Source: DYTO01 sp040757795 (GTDB lineage: Archaea > Hadarchaeota > Hadarchaeia > Hadarchaeales > Hadarchaeaceae). Taken from it: DNA of 19,425 nt. The notes under the pieces are model-generated. The model was given only the letters and a program-made list of their open reading frames with translations. It was not told where the DNA came from and made no database searches. A program made the position numbers and the translations under genes. Of the stretch, positions 12,200 through 19,425 are shown piece after piece. The number at the start of each line of letters is the position of its first letter. Position 1 is the stretch's first letter. The stretch spans positions 1 to 19,425 of the forward strand of contig JBFLWG010000016.1 of NCBI GenBank assembly GCA_040757795.1, given 5' to 3'.

Positions 12200-15100
12200 C
12201 TACAAGAAGTCGGCCAAGCTCGTCTGCCTCGCGGCGTCGCTCTCGAACGTCGACTTTATGTCCCGCTGTGAAAGCATCAGGCGCTGTTTTGTGTAATCGC
12301 TGACGTTGTACTTGTCCGCTAGGTTCATTGCGACCATCAGGTACTTCTCAGCGCCGCCCTTGGAAATCGTCAGGATCAGTTTTCCCCCGCAGCGGCCGCA
12401 GGCGCCGCTCAGAGGAATCCGCCTGTGGTGGTTGTTGCAGTTTATGCACCTGACCTCCTGGGCCGCGAACTTCCTTGTGTTCCCCTTCAGGTCGGGTATG
12501 AAGTGGTGCTCGATGACCAGCTCCGCGACGTCCCTCTCGTCGACCGCCCGGATTTTCTCCGCCAGTCCCAGCTGCGCCTGCAATTTTTCCTCCATGGTCT
12601 CCAATGTCTTGTACTTGCTCTCCAGCGACCCTGCCGCGAAGTCGCTAGAGTCAAATGAGAACATCATCCCTTCATACTGCTCTTCCTTGTCAAGCCTGCC
12701 GGCCACTGTCCTCATGAACTTGAGCTTGCCAGGATTCTCGAACCTCGTGGTGGCCTGATAAAATTCAATGGGGTACCTCTCCATGACGTCCATGTTGTGC
12801 GCCTGCTTGTCTATCTCCTTTGGGTTTATTTTCATGTTCAGAATCAACGGGGCGTCCATCCTCCCGCCCCGCCCTGAAGGCAGGAACCTCTTGCTGAAGT
12901 TCAGGAGGGCGTCAAGTAGCAGCATGACGCAGTCTTCGTCGCCGTCACAATCGCGCCTCTTCGCCGCGTGGAAGAACGGATGGGCATACCCGACATTGGC
13001 CCTTGTGAACCCTATTATCCGCCCTGCCGTCCCAACCGAGGTGTGCGGCGCCAGCCCCAGCACAACATGGCCGACAAGGTCCTCGACGGTCCTTGCATTG
13101 TAGTAAGGCGGAAGACCATAGACTTTCTGGAGCAGATCGTCCACAAAATTCGACGCCCGCAGAATGTAGTCGGCCGCCTTGCTGGACAGTATGACGTCCT
13201 GCACCTTCATCTCAACTACCTGGTCCTCGCTCTCCAGCGGCTGACCTCGGTAGTCTTTTGAGTAGCCAAACTCGCGCAGCCGCTCCACAGGGACACCTAT
13301 TTCCCTCGGCTTGAAGTGAGTGAGAGGAACGTCCGTTGCGTCGAACCTCACAGTTCCGTCCTTGAAAACGAAAACATCGTGCTTGGCGCGCAGTATGCCC
13401 TTCTCAAGCGGCTCCGGAATCTTGTACTCGCTCGTCATCCCTTGGACTCCCTTCACAAGATCCGGCATGTCCTCACCCAGCCGGGCCACGGCAGCATCAA
13501 ACAAAGACTTCAAGTCAACCTTTCTTCTGCTGTAATGCTCCGGCCGTGAGTTGCACTTCGGGCACTTCTCCCCTTCCAGTGTCTGGCCACACGTCGGGCA
13601 AACTTTCAAGTACTCCGCCACGGCGCCGCAAACCTGACACTTCCTTGAGAAGGAAACTGCGCCACACTGCTTGCACTCAAGCTTCGCTATCTCCACCTCG
13701 ACCTCTCCCTTGCTGGCCGCGTCCACAAGGTTCCTCATCTTGCCTCCGGAGAGCCCAACAGGGAAAAGCATGTGCACTGGCGGCTTCATCTCCCGCGGGT
13801 TGGCCTTCTCCGGCCTGCCCATCCTTGCGCCGATGTAAGTCGGCGCCTTTTTCCTCACTGGGAATCCGGCGAGCAAGCCGATGATCTCGTTTATTTCCTT
13901 GGTCTTGCTTGACTGCAAGGTCTCCTGCAGCTTCTCGACACCGAGCGACTCCCTGCTGACCAGACCCAAACACCTGCAAAGAGGGAGCGCGTGATCCTCC
14001 AGCATCACCACGCCGTTGCCCATAGAATGCGGGACCCCAAGCTCCTCCAGCAGCCGCTTCATGGATTGGTCCACCGGGACCGTGAGAGAAACAAGCTGGC
14101 CGTCCCTGAACTCGGAAACTCCTGACGAGAGCCAGCGGCCGAGGTCCCAGAGCTCCTCGACGGCCATGGAGTGGTATGGATAGGTGTAAGCCGGGTGGAG
14201 CGGCACTCCAAGCTCTTCAGATATCTTGACCGCCAGCCAGGACTGTGGAGCGGGATAAGGAGGGGAAATGTAACGCGAGATGTCCTCCGAAAGCTCCCGA
14301 CCGCGGATTGCTAGCTCCACATCCTGCGCCCACCACTCCTCGCAATAACCTGACGGCAGAAGTGGATGGTTGTTCTCGAGAAACTCGCCAAACCCAATCA
14401 GTATATCGCCTATGAACAAAATTTCAGACACCCTGCCGCGAATCTGCAGCGCCTCCTCGACGGTGTTGATCCTGACTACAGATCCATCGTCTAGCTTGAC
14501 AACCGGCCCCTCGATGGAATCCACAGGGGTCACGGCGCCGCCTTTTCCTGGCCGCTCTGTCTTCAGCTGTGTCCCAACAGCTATGAACTCGTCGCAAATC
14601 ACCATGGTGGCGGGATGTATACCCACAGCTGCTATTCCTGTGTTTCTGGCCCTGCCATAACGCAGTCTGAAGCCTCCGTCCTTCCCCTTGCTCCCTCCCG
14701 GATGGGAAAAAACCGGCCTGCCTGCTATAACCTCATCCAAATACTTGTGCTCACCCTCCAACTGGTCGGCTTCGTCGACAAGGTAATCCTTCTCTCCCCG
14801 CTGCCCGGCACTCGCCTCCTCAGCCGGCGCCTTTGCTGTGAACTCTGAAAGCCATCCCCAGCCGTCGATGTGGAGCTTCTCGACATACTTCTTTATCTTC
14901 TGCGCCTTCTGGACCACCCCCTCGATAAGCACCAGGATTGCTCCGCCCCTGATGAAGTTGTGCTCCACTCGGTCCAGATCCCTGTAAGCTGTGACCTGAA
15001 GGTTCTTCTCCGTGGGCTCCCCGGTAATCTCTACGGGAAGGTTCCTGAGCGCCAGCCTGACCTCGTCGGCCGCAGGAGTGTACTGCTCCCGCGCGACCAT

Positions 15101-15697
15101 TTTGTAAAGGTCGACCTCCTCAACAAACCTCTCCACCTCCCTCTCGGTGGTCTTGTAAGGGTCAAGGTAAAGCCTGCGCCTCACAAAATCGCCGACAAGC
15201 ACCGAAAGGGCCGCAGCCGACCCGCCCGCCGCCCTTATGGGGCTGGCATAGTAAAGGGCTAGATATTGGGTGCCGTCCGAGTTCTTCTTTATCTTTACTT
15301 CTGTTATCCCTTCGAGCGGGGCGACGACTATCCCTTCAGTAAGTATGGCGAGCGCCGTCCTGATGGCCTGCTCAGCCGTCTGCTTCTCGTCGGCGCGCCC
15401 GAACTTTCCGTCGACTATCATCTCCGCAATCTTCAGCGCCATCTCCTCCCTGGCCATGGCCTTTTCCTCTCCTGACTCCTGGTCTATCTCGCGGATTTTC
15501 TCCAGCTCCCTGATCGCCGCAGCCACCCCAACCGGCCCAACAAGTGTCTCGACCCTGGCGGCGAGGTCGCCCGCCATCGGGATTTCCGGCTCAAGCTCCG
15601 GGTCCTTGCCAAGGGACCTGGCCTTTATCGCCACATCGTATATCTCTTTTATTTTTTGTTCAAGCTCACCGAAGTAGCTCTCAATATCTTTGCTCAT
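12200..15697 (-). CDS. polC: DNA polymerase D large (catalytic) subunit DP2
   Basis: Catalytic subunit of the archaeal replicative polymerase PolD, about 1,165 residues; numbers below count from the TTG at 15706. Landmarks are the conserved N-terminal region (ASPIRAAGGSAAALSVLVGD, 154-173); a multi-cysteine zinc region (C678, C681, C690, C693, C703, C706, C715, C718); the catalytic-site stretch RRDCDGDEDCVMLLLD (917-932); a C-terminal zinc module (C1087, C1090, C1103, C1106); and a final PCNA-binding motif QTSLADFL (1161-1168). Many archaeal DP2 genes carry an intein at CDGDED, but here the motif is uninterrupted. The ATG at 15697 overlaps the TGA of the upstream phosphatase gene (ATGA). This coupling makes it a better start than the TTG at 15706. 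A short T-run follows the TAG stop. Confidence 0.96.
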   Translation of the reverse strand: MSKDIESYFGELEQKIKEIYDVAIKARSLGKDPELEPEIPMAGDLAARVETLVGPVGVAAAIRELEKIREIDQESGEEKAMAREEMALKIAEMIVDGKFGRADEKQTAEQAIRTALAILTEGIVVAPLEGITEVKIKKNSDGTQYLALYYASPIRAAGGSAAALSVLVGDFVRRRLYLDPYKTTEREVERFVEEVDLYKMVAREQYTPAADEVRLALRNLPVEITGEPTEKNLQVTAYRDLDRVEHNFIRGGAILVLIEGVVQKAQKIKKYVEKLHIDGWGWLSEFTAKAPAEEASAGQRGEKDYLVDEADQLEGEHKYLDEVIAGRPVFSHPGGSKGKDGGFRLRYGRARNTGIAAVGIHPATMVICDEFIAVGTQLKTERPGKGGAVTPVDSIEGPVVKLDDGSVVRINTVEEALQIRGRVSEILFIGDILIGFGEFLENNHPLLPSGYCEEWWAQDVELAIRGRELSEDISRYISPPYPAPQSWLAVKISEELGVPLHPAYTYPYHSMAVEELWDLGRWLSSGVSEFRDGQLVSLTVPVDQSMKRLLEELGVPHSMGNGVVMLEDHALPLCRCLGLVSRESLGVEKLQETLQSSKTKEINEIIGLLAGFPVRKKAPTYIGARMGRPEKANPREMKPPVHMLFPVGLSGGKMRNLVDAASKGEVEVEIAKLECKQCGAVSFSRKCQVCGAVAEYLKVCPTCGQTLEGEKCPKCNSRPEHYSRRKVDLKSLFDAAVARLGEDMPDLVKGVQGMTSEYKIPEPLEKGILRAKHDVFVFKDGTVRFDATDVPLTHFKPREIGVPVERLREFGYSKDYRGQPLESEDQVVEMKVQDVILSSKAADYILRASNFVDDLLQKVYGLPPYYNARTVEDLVGHVVLGLAPHTSVGTAGRIIGFTRANVGYAHPFFHAAKRRDCDGDEDCVMLLLDALLNFSKRFLPSGRGGRMDAPLILNMKINPKEIDKQAHNMDVMERYPIEFYQATTRFENPGKLKFMRTVAGRLDKEEQYEGMMFSFDSSDFAAGSLESKYKTLETMEEKLQAQLGLAEKIRAVDERDVAELVIEHHFIPDLKGNTRKFAAQEVRCINCNNHHRRIPLSGACGRCGGKLILTISKGGAEKYLMVAMNLADKYNVSDYTKQRLMLSQRDIKSTFESDAARQTSLADFL

Positions 15698-16500
15698 CGC
15701 TGACAACCCACCGCCTCCGCCAAGTTTTTAGCCACAAAATCCGGAGTCATCCTAGTGCCTCTGACTTTCCTCGCTTCTCCGGGCGTACAGACCCCACTGA
15801 GCAAAAGCACCGTCCGCAACCCGAGCTTCTTCCCGACCGCCACATCCATGTCAATCCTGTCCCCGACCACCGCAGTCTTCCTCCCTGTCCCCAGGATCTC
15901 CAGCGCCATCCTGATCATCATGGCCGATGGCTTCCCTACCACAAGGCTCGGCCCTTTTCCAAAACACCCTGCAAGGGCGCCGATGGTCGCGCCCGCGCCG
16001 GGGGAAAGCCCGGCCTCTGTTGGGTAAGTCGGGTCTGGATTTGTCGCTATGAACTGCGCTCCGGCTGAAAGGGCTTGGAAGCCTGCAGCGATTTTTCCGT
16101 AGCTTAAATTTTTATCAATCCCGACGACGACGTGGGTTGCACTCCTTGCTTTTGATGAAGAAAGAACTTTTATCCCAGCGAGCTTTAGCTCCTGAACAAG
16201 CCCGCTTTCCCCTATGGGGTAAACCTTGGCTGCCCTGCTGTACTCCCTCAGGTAAGCTGCGGTGGCATAACCCGACGTGATTATCTCAGATTTGTCCGCT
16301 TCAATCCCCATCCTCCCAAGTTTTTTGACGTATGCGGCGCGAGACTTGGCTGAATTGTTGGTGGAAAATACCACTCCCCTGCCCTCGTCCCTCAGACATT
16401 TCACAGCTTCCGCGGACCCGGCAATCGGTTCGTCGCCTCTGTAGAGCACCCCGTCCATGTCCAGAACCACGCCCAATGCCCCTTCGAATGCTTTGCTCAA
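15694..16500 (-). CDS. HAD-superfamily IIA hydrolase (NagD-like phosphatase)
   Basis: 268-residue haloacid-dehalogenase phosphatase with a C2 cap. Motif I is VVLDMDGVLY (nucleophile D14, acid D16). Motif II is STNNS (46-50). Motif III is the lysine of VVGKPSA (K190), and motif IV is VVGDRIDMDVAVGKKLG (D214, D217, D219). The family includes NagD, 4-nitrophenylphosphatase and phosphoglycolate phosphatase, so the substrate could be a nucleotide or a small phosphoester. The start is a TTG at 16500 with GGTGAT a few bases ahead, overlapping the DP1 stop codon. Its own TGA overlaps the DP2 ATG. Thus it lies inside the PolD operon and is translationally coupled on both sides. A role in clearing a replication by-product or nucleotide is only an inference from position. 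Confidence 0.88.
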   Translation of the reverse strand: MSKAFEGALGVVLDMDGVLYRGDEPIAGSAEAVKCLRDEGRGVVFSTNNSAKSRAAYVKKLGRMGIEADKSEIITSGYATAAYLREYSRAAKVYPIGESGLVQELKLAGIKVLSSSKARSATHVVVGIDKNLSYGKIAAGFQALSAGAQFIATNPDPTYPTEAGLSPGAGATIGALAGCFGKGPSLVVGKPSAMMIRMALEILGTGRKTAVVGDRIDMDVAVGKKLGLRTVLLLSGVCTPGEARKVRGTRMTPDFVAKNLAEAVGCQR

Positions 16501-16503
16501 TCC

Positions 16504-16511
16504 ATCACCCC
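16504..16511 (-). promoter_or_regulatory. Shine-Dalgarno site of the HAD gene, overlapping the DP1 stop
   Basis: GGGGTGAT on the minus strand includes the last Gly codon and the TGA stop of DP1 and lies just ahead of the TTG at 16500. It supports the unusual TTG start and coupling of the two genes. Confidence 0.6.
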
Positions 16512-18082
16512 AGCAGCTGCTCCCCCCAAAGGTCGAGAGTCAGAAGGTTGTTCGTCTGGAGGTTCAAGATTGGCACTAGGCCCGGTGTCGGCTCCACCCC
16601 CATCTTCTGCATGTATTGTGTTTTTGCCTGAAAAGTCCCGGAGTTCACGGCCCAAACGTCCCGGTACTGCTCGCACCCGTAGACGTGCACATGGCCGCAG
16701 TGGAAAACGTCCGGCACCTCTTCCATTACCATCAGGTCCTCCCTTTCCGGAGAAATCGCCGCCCTTCCACCGTAAATCGGCGCCATGTGTCGCTTCTGTA
16801 GCAGCTTCACCATCATTGATGAAGGCTTTTTCCGACTGAGGCCAGGCACGGCCGTTATCAGGTCGTCGAAGCTCCTGCCATGGTAGAGCTGGAAGTTCAC
16901 GCCCTCTATAGACACCAAGGCCGGGTTGCCCAGCATTCTGCAGTTAAGGTTGTGTATCCCTCCGGCAAGGTCCTTTGGGATTGCCGGTTGGGGCTCAGAC
17001 GGCCTCACGGCGTCGTGATTGCCCGGCACCACCACCAGAGTGATGTAATCCGGAATCTCTGCAAGAAGCTTGGCCGCCGCCTCGTATTGCTTGTAAATAT
17101 CCTGAATCAGAAGCTCACCAAGCTGCTCAGGGTACACACCAATGCCGTCCACAACATCCCCAGCTATCGTGATGTACTTCACCCTGCCGGCCAGCTCGCG
17201 CTGCTTTTGGTCCCCGACCTCACCGCGCATCCATTTGATGAACCTGGTGAACAGCTCCTCCAAAAATTTGTCGCTGCCGACGTGAAGGTCTGAAAGCTGA
17301 ACCACGCAGGTCGGCTCTGAGGGGGCCTTGCGTTCTCTGGCAATTGGAAGGTCTGGCCATATTATCTCCCTGGCGAAGATCCTCGGGGACCTGTCGCCGC
17401 TCCTGACGGATCCTATCACGGCAACGACCTCGTCCGTCACCGCGTTGTCTGCCTTCTGGAACAGGTCACTGTTTTTGAAAGCGAACACCGTGACCGTCCC
17501 GGTCTTGTCTTCAAGCTCCAGCATGAGGTGCCCGTTCTTCGACCGGCGCTTGCTTGCCACCATCCCTACAACTTTGACCTGCTCGCCGTCCGTCGCGCTC
17601 CTAAGGCTGCCGATGCTTGCCGCCCCGCTCAGCTCTGTTCTCCTTTGTAGAATGCGAGAGAGCTTCTCGAACCTGTCGTTGAACAGCCTCACGAAGTCCT
17701 TGATGTTCCCCTCGCTGTAGCTCCTTCCCGTAACGTCCTTGATCACTTTAATCCTGGGCTCATGCTCGGCCGCGAGCGGAGAAAACTTTTTATGAGTTAG
17801 CTCCGGCAGCCGTTTTGGCTCCTGTGGGGATGGCAGGGGCGGCACAACTTTTTCCAGCTGGAGAGGGACGACCTCTTGAACGCTGCCCGGCTCCCCCTCC
17901 AAAATCTTGGAGACCATGTCGGCCGTCACCATGGAGGGCTTCGACTGCATTTTTTTCAATACATCCAAGACATGATCGGCCACGACCTCGGCGTCCTCCC
18001 GCTGGCGTATGCTGTCAAAAGCATCCTCCGTTAGCTGCAGGTCGGCCTCCATGAACTTCTTCACGAGCTCGCCGGCGTCCAT
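16505..18082 (-). CDS. polB: DNA polymerase D small subunit DP1 (exonuclease)
   Basis: 525-residue small subunit of PolD, carrying the Mre11-like 3'-5' proofreading exonuclease. After a poorly conserved helical N-terminus and a Pro-rich linker (about 70-100) comes an OB fold (about 155-245, VKVVGMVASKRRSKNGHLML). The calcineurin-like phosphoesterase domain follows with SDLHVGS (D265, H267), AGDVVDGIG (D309, D312), VPGNHDAVRPSEPQPA (N355, H356), YHGRS (H401) and CGHVHVYG (H464, H466). All metal-binding residues are intact, so the nuclease should be active. The ATG at 18082 is three bases after the orc1 stop, with AAGGGG overlapping that stop region. It is the second gene of the leftward replication operon. 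Confidence 0.96.
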   Translation of the reverse strand: MDAGELVKKFMEADLQLTEDAFDSIRQREDAEVVADHVLDVLKKMQSKPSMVTADMVSKILEGEPGSVQEVVPLQLEKVVPPLPSPQEPKRLPELTHKKFSPLAAEHEPRIKVIKDVTGRSYSEGNIKDFVRLFNDRFEKLSRILQRRTELSGAASIGSLRSATDGEQVKVVGMVASKRRSKNGHLMLELEDKTGTVTVFAFKNSDLFQKADNAVTDEVVAVIGSVRSGDRSPRIFAREIIWPDLPIARERKAPSEPTCVVQLSDLHVGSDKFLEELFTRFIKWMRGEVGDQKQRELAGRVKYITIAGDVVDGIGVYPEQLGELLIQDIYKQYEAAAKLLAEIPDYITLVVVPGNHDAVRPSEPQPAIPKDLAGGIHNLNCRMLGNPALVSIEGVNFQLYHGRSFDDLITAVPGLSRKKPSSMMVKLLQKRHMAPIYGGRAAISPEREDLMVMEEVPDVFHCGHVHVYGCEQYRDVWAVNSGTFQAKTQYMQKMGVEPTPGLVPILNLQTNNLLTLDLWGEQLLG

Positions 18083-18085
18083 GCT

Positions 18086-19360
18086 CTAGCCCCTTGCCGC
18101 GAGGACTGGAACTTGCGGAACTTCGCCGACATTGTATTCCTCCTGCACTGCCGCCTGCACCTGCGTGGGGTGGACGTTGAGCTTGATCTCCTTTGTCCTT
18201 CCCCCCCTTCCCCGGTTGACTATCCTCGCTGTTATTATCCCCAGAACATCCAGCTCGGACATTAGGTCGCTCACCCTGCGCGACGTGAGGATGTCTAGGC
18301 CATTGCGCCTGCAGAGCCCCTGGTACACGTCGTAAACCTCCCCGCTCACCACCGGCCTTGGGGTCCTTTCCGCAAGGAAGACCACGCTTGAAAGAACAAG
18401 CTTGGACTGCGCCGGCAGGGTCTTTATGACCTCAACCATCTTGTCTTGCTCAATCCTTTCGTGCGCCTTGGCAACGTGCTGGACGCCGACCCTCTCGGAG
18501 CCGTCCGCCTCGGCCACCTCCCCTGCCACCCTCAAGAGATCTAGCGCCCTCCTTGCGTCGCCATGCTCCCTTGCCGCGTGCGCAGAACAAAGCTGAATCA
18601 CTCCGGTCTCAAGCGCGCCATCAATGAAGCTCATCTCGGCCCTCTGCCTAAGGATCTCCTGGAGCTGGGTGCCGTTGTACGGCGGAAAAACTATCTCGTC
18701 CTCCCCCATACTGCTCCTGACTCGCGGATCAAGGTACTCCAAGAAGTTCGTGTCGTTTGAAATCCCGATGATAGACAGCTTGGAGTTGCTCATGTCAGAA
18801 TTCATCCTCGTTAGCTTGTAGAGAACCTCGTCGCCGCTCCTCTGGACAAGCTTGTCCACCTCGTCAAAAACTACCACGGTCAGCCTAGGCTCGCAATCCA
18901 GAGCTTTAAGGAGTGTCGCGTGGACCTCGTCCGTCGGCCAGCCTGTCATTGGCACTCTCAGAGGCAGGCCCGTGGATTTTGCAAAGCCCTCTCCCTTGCT
19001 TTTTCTCACACTCTCCAGAAAGTTGTCGGCGAGCGTGGCAAGTATCCTGTACTGGGTGTTCACGACCTCGCAATTGACATAAACGACTTCTATTTTCATC
19101 GGAGCCTTGTCGCCCACACGAGCAAGCTCCTTCGTCACGTAATTCACGGTGGCGGTCTTCCCTGTGCCCGGCTTGCCGTAAAGAAGGATGTTCGATGGCG
19201 TTTCTCCCCTCAACGGCGCAACGAGAATCCTGGCCAACTGGTGGATCTGCTCGTCCCTGTGGGGGAGCTTCTCCGGCGTGTAACTATGGCGCAGATACTC
19301 CCGTCTCTTGAATATCGGCCTCGCTCCCAACAGCATGTCGAATAGGCCCTCCGAACTCAC
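18086..19360 (-). CDS. cdc6: Orc1/Cdc6 replication initiator
   Basis: 424-residue archaeal origin-binding AAA+ ATPase. Walker A is YGKPGTGKTATV (61-72). Walker B is VVVFDEVDK (162-170). Sensor 1 is IIGISNDTN (197-205), an arginine-finger candidate lies in LDPRVRSS (210-217), and sensor 2 is HGDARRALDLLR (266-277). The C-terminal winged helix (about 310-400) has a Gly/Arg-rich wing, NRGRGGRTKE, that should contact DNA. The start is a GTG at 19360 with a perfect GGAGGTG seven bases upstream. It heads the visible operon orc1-DP1-HAD-DP2. Such genes often sit near an origin, but the upstream side runs off the window, so no origin can be assessed. Confidence 0.96.
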   Translation of the reverse strand: MSSEGLFDMLLGARPIFKRREYLRHSYTPEKLPHRDEQIHQLARILVAPLRGETPSNILLYGKPGTGKTATVNYVTKELARVGDKAPMKIEVVYVNCEVVNTQYRILATLADNFLESVRKSKGEGFAKSTGLPLRVPMTGWPTDEVHATLLKALDCEPRLTVVVFDEVDKLVQRSGDEVLYKLTRMNSDMSNSKLSIIGISNDTNFLEYLDPRVRSSMGEDEIVFPPYNGTQLQEILRQRAEMSFIDGALETGVIQLCSAHAAREHGDARRALDLLRVAGEVAEADGSERVGVQHVAKAHERIEQDKMVEVIKTLPAQSKLVLSSVVFLAERTPRPVVSGEVYDVYQGLCRRNGLDILTSRRVSDLMSELDVLGIITARIVNRGRGGRTKEIKLNVHPTQVQAAVQEEYNVGEVPQVPVLAARG

Positions 19361-19425
19361 CCTTTACCACCTCCTCTCCTATTATCCTGCTCAGCCTCCC
19401 GCTCCAGCCATCTATTACGGAGGCC
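19357..19425 (-). CDS. Possible 3' end of a gene upstream of orc1 (partial)
   Basis: Reading leftwards from the window edge, one frame stays open for 22 codons and stops at TGA 19357-19359, overlapping the orc1 GTG as GTGA. That is a common operon arrangement. The last residues (RRGGGKG) are dictated by the ribosome site. Another frame is also open across the edge and continues into orc1 for some distance. Too little is visible to name a product, and this may be only non-coding leader. Confidence 0.25.
   Translation of the reverse strand, partial: GLRNRWLEREAEQDNRRGGGKG
19368..19374 (-). promoter_or_regulatory. Strong Shine-Dalgarno site of orc1/cdc6
   Basis: GGAGGTG on the minus strand, seven bases before the GTG at 19360, fixes the start. 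It is the strongest ribosome site seen in the window. Confidence 0.75.

Noticed and set aside
12951..12971. Possible intein insertion in DP2
   Set aside because: The CDGDED motif reads straight through with no splicing-domain sequence.
19361..19425. Replication origin next to orc1/cdc6
   Set aside because: Only 65 bases are visible upstream, and they hold a ribosome site and open frames but no repeated origin-box motifs or AT-rich unwinding element.

Overview
The window is a gene-dense piece of an archaeal chromosome. It carries both subunits of the archaea-specific DNA polymerase D (DP1, DP2), an Orc1/Cdc6 initiator, a histone-fold protein, a short archaeal-type adenylosuccinate synthetase, Sec61-beta, and a Tsr3-type rRNA modification enzyme. 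PolD plus histone argues against Crenarchaeota and fits Euryarchaeota or a related lineage such as DPANN or Hadarchaeota-like groups. I cannot fix the phylum from this window. Bases are G+C rich in most genes. Starts look mixed: some genes have GGAGG/GGTG Shine-Dalgarno motifs, and others have a TATA-like box about 25 bases ahead of the start, which suggests leaderless mRNAs.

Left part (1-5554). The C-terminal part of glmS (left-truncated, +) abuts an M29 aminopeptidase (-) that follows a histone gene (-). Next come a CPBP-family intramembrane protease (-) and a divergent purA (+) sharing a roughly 50-base promoter region. Then htpX (+) runs tail to tail with Sec61-beta (-), with overlapping stop codons. 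A tsr3-like gene (-) lies just upstream of Sec61-beta.

Middle (5556-10162). A two-gene operon for exported proteins reads leftwards. The first gene encodes a small unrecognised exported protein. The second encodes a mosaic surface protein of about 1,254 residues: signal peptide, DUF2341, six Kelch blades, an Asn-rich right-handed beta-helix, a fibronectin III domain, two Ig-like domains, a C-terminal archaeal surface-protein domain, a membrane anchor and a basic tail. The stop of the first gene touches the second gene and forms part of its ribosome site. Upstream lies tRNA-Ser(CGA) with its own TATA-like box and a terminator-like hairpin.

Right part (10239-19425). A U32-family protein (RlhA/TrhP-like, four-cysteine motif) follows a replication operon reading leftwards: orc1/cdc6, DP1, an HAD-IIA (NagD-like) phosphatase, DP2. 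All four are tightly packed (3 bases, 4 bases, 4-base ATGA overlap), so the phosphatase appears to be co-expressed with the replicative polymerase. DP2 ends in a PCNA-binding motif and has no intein at its CDGDED site.

I found no mobile element, CRISPR array or clear defence system. The least ordinary material is the modular surface-protein operon and the phosphatase placed between the two polymerase subunits.
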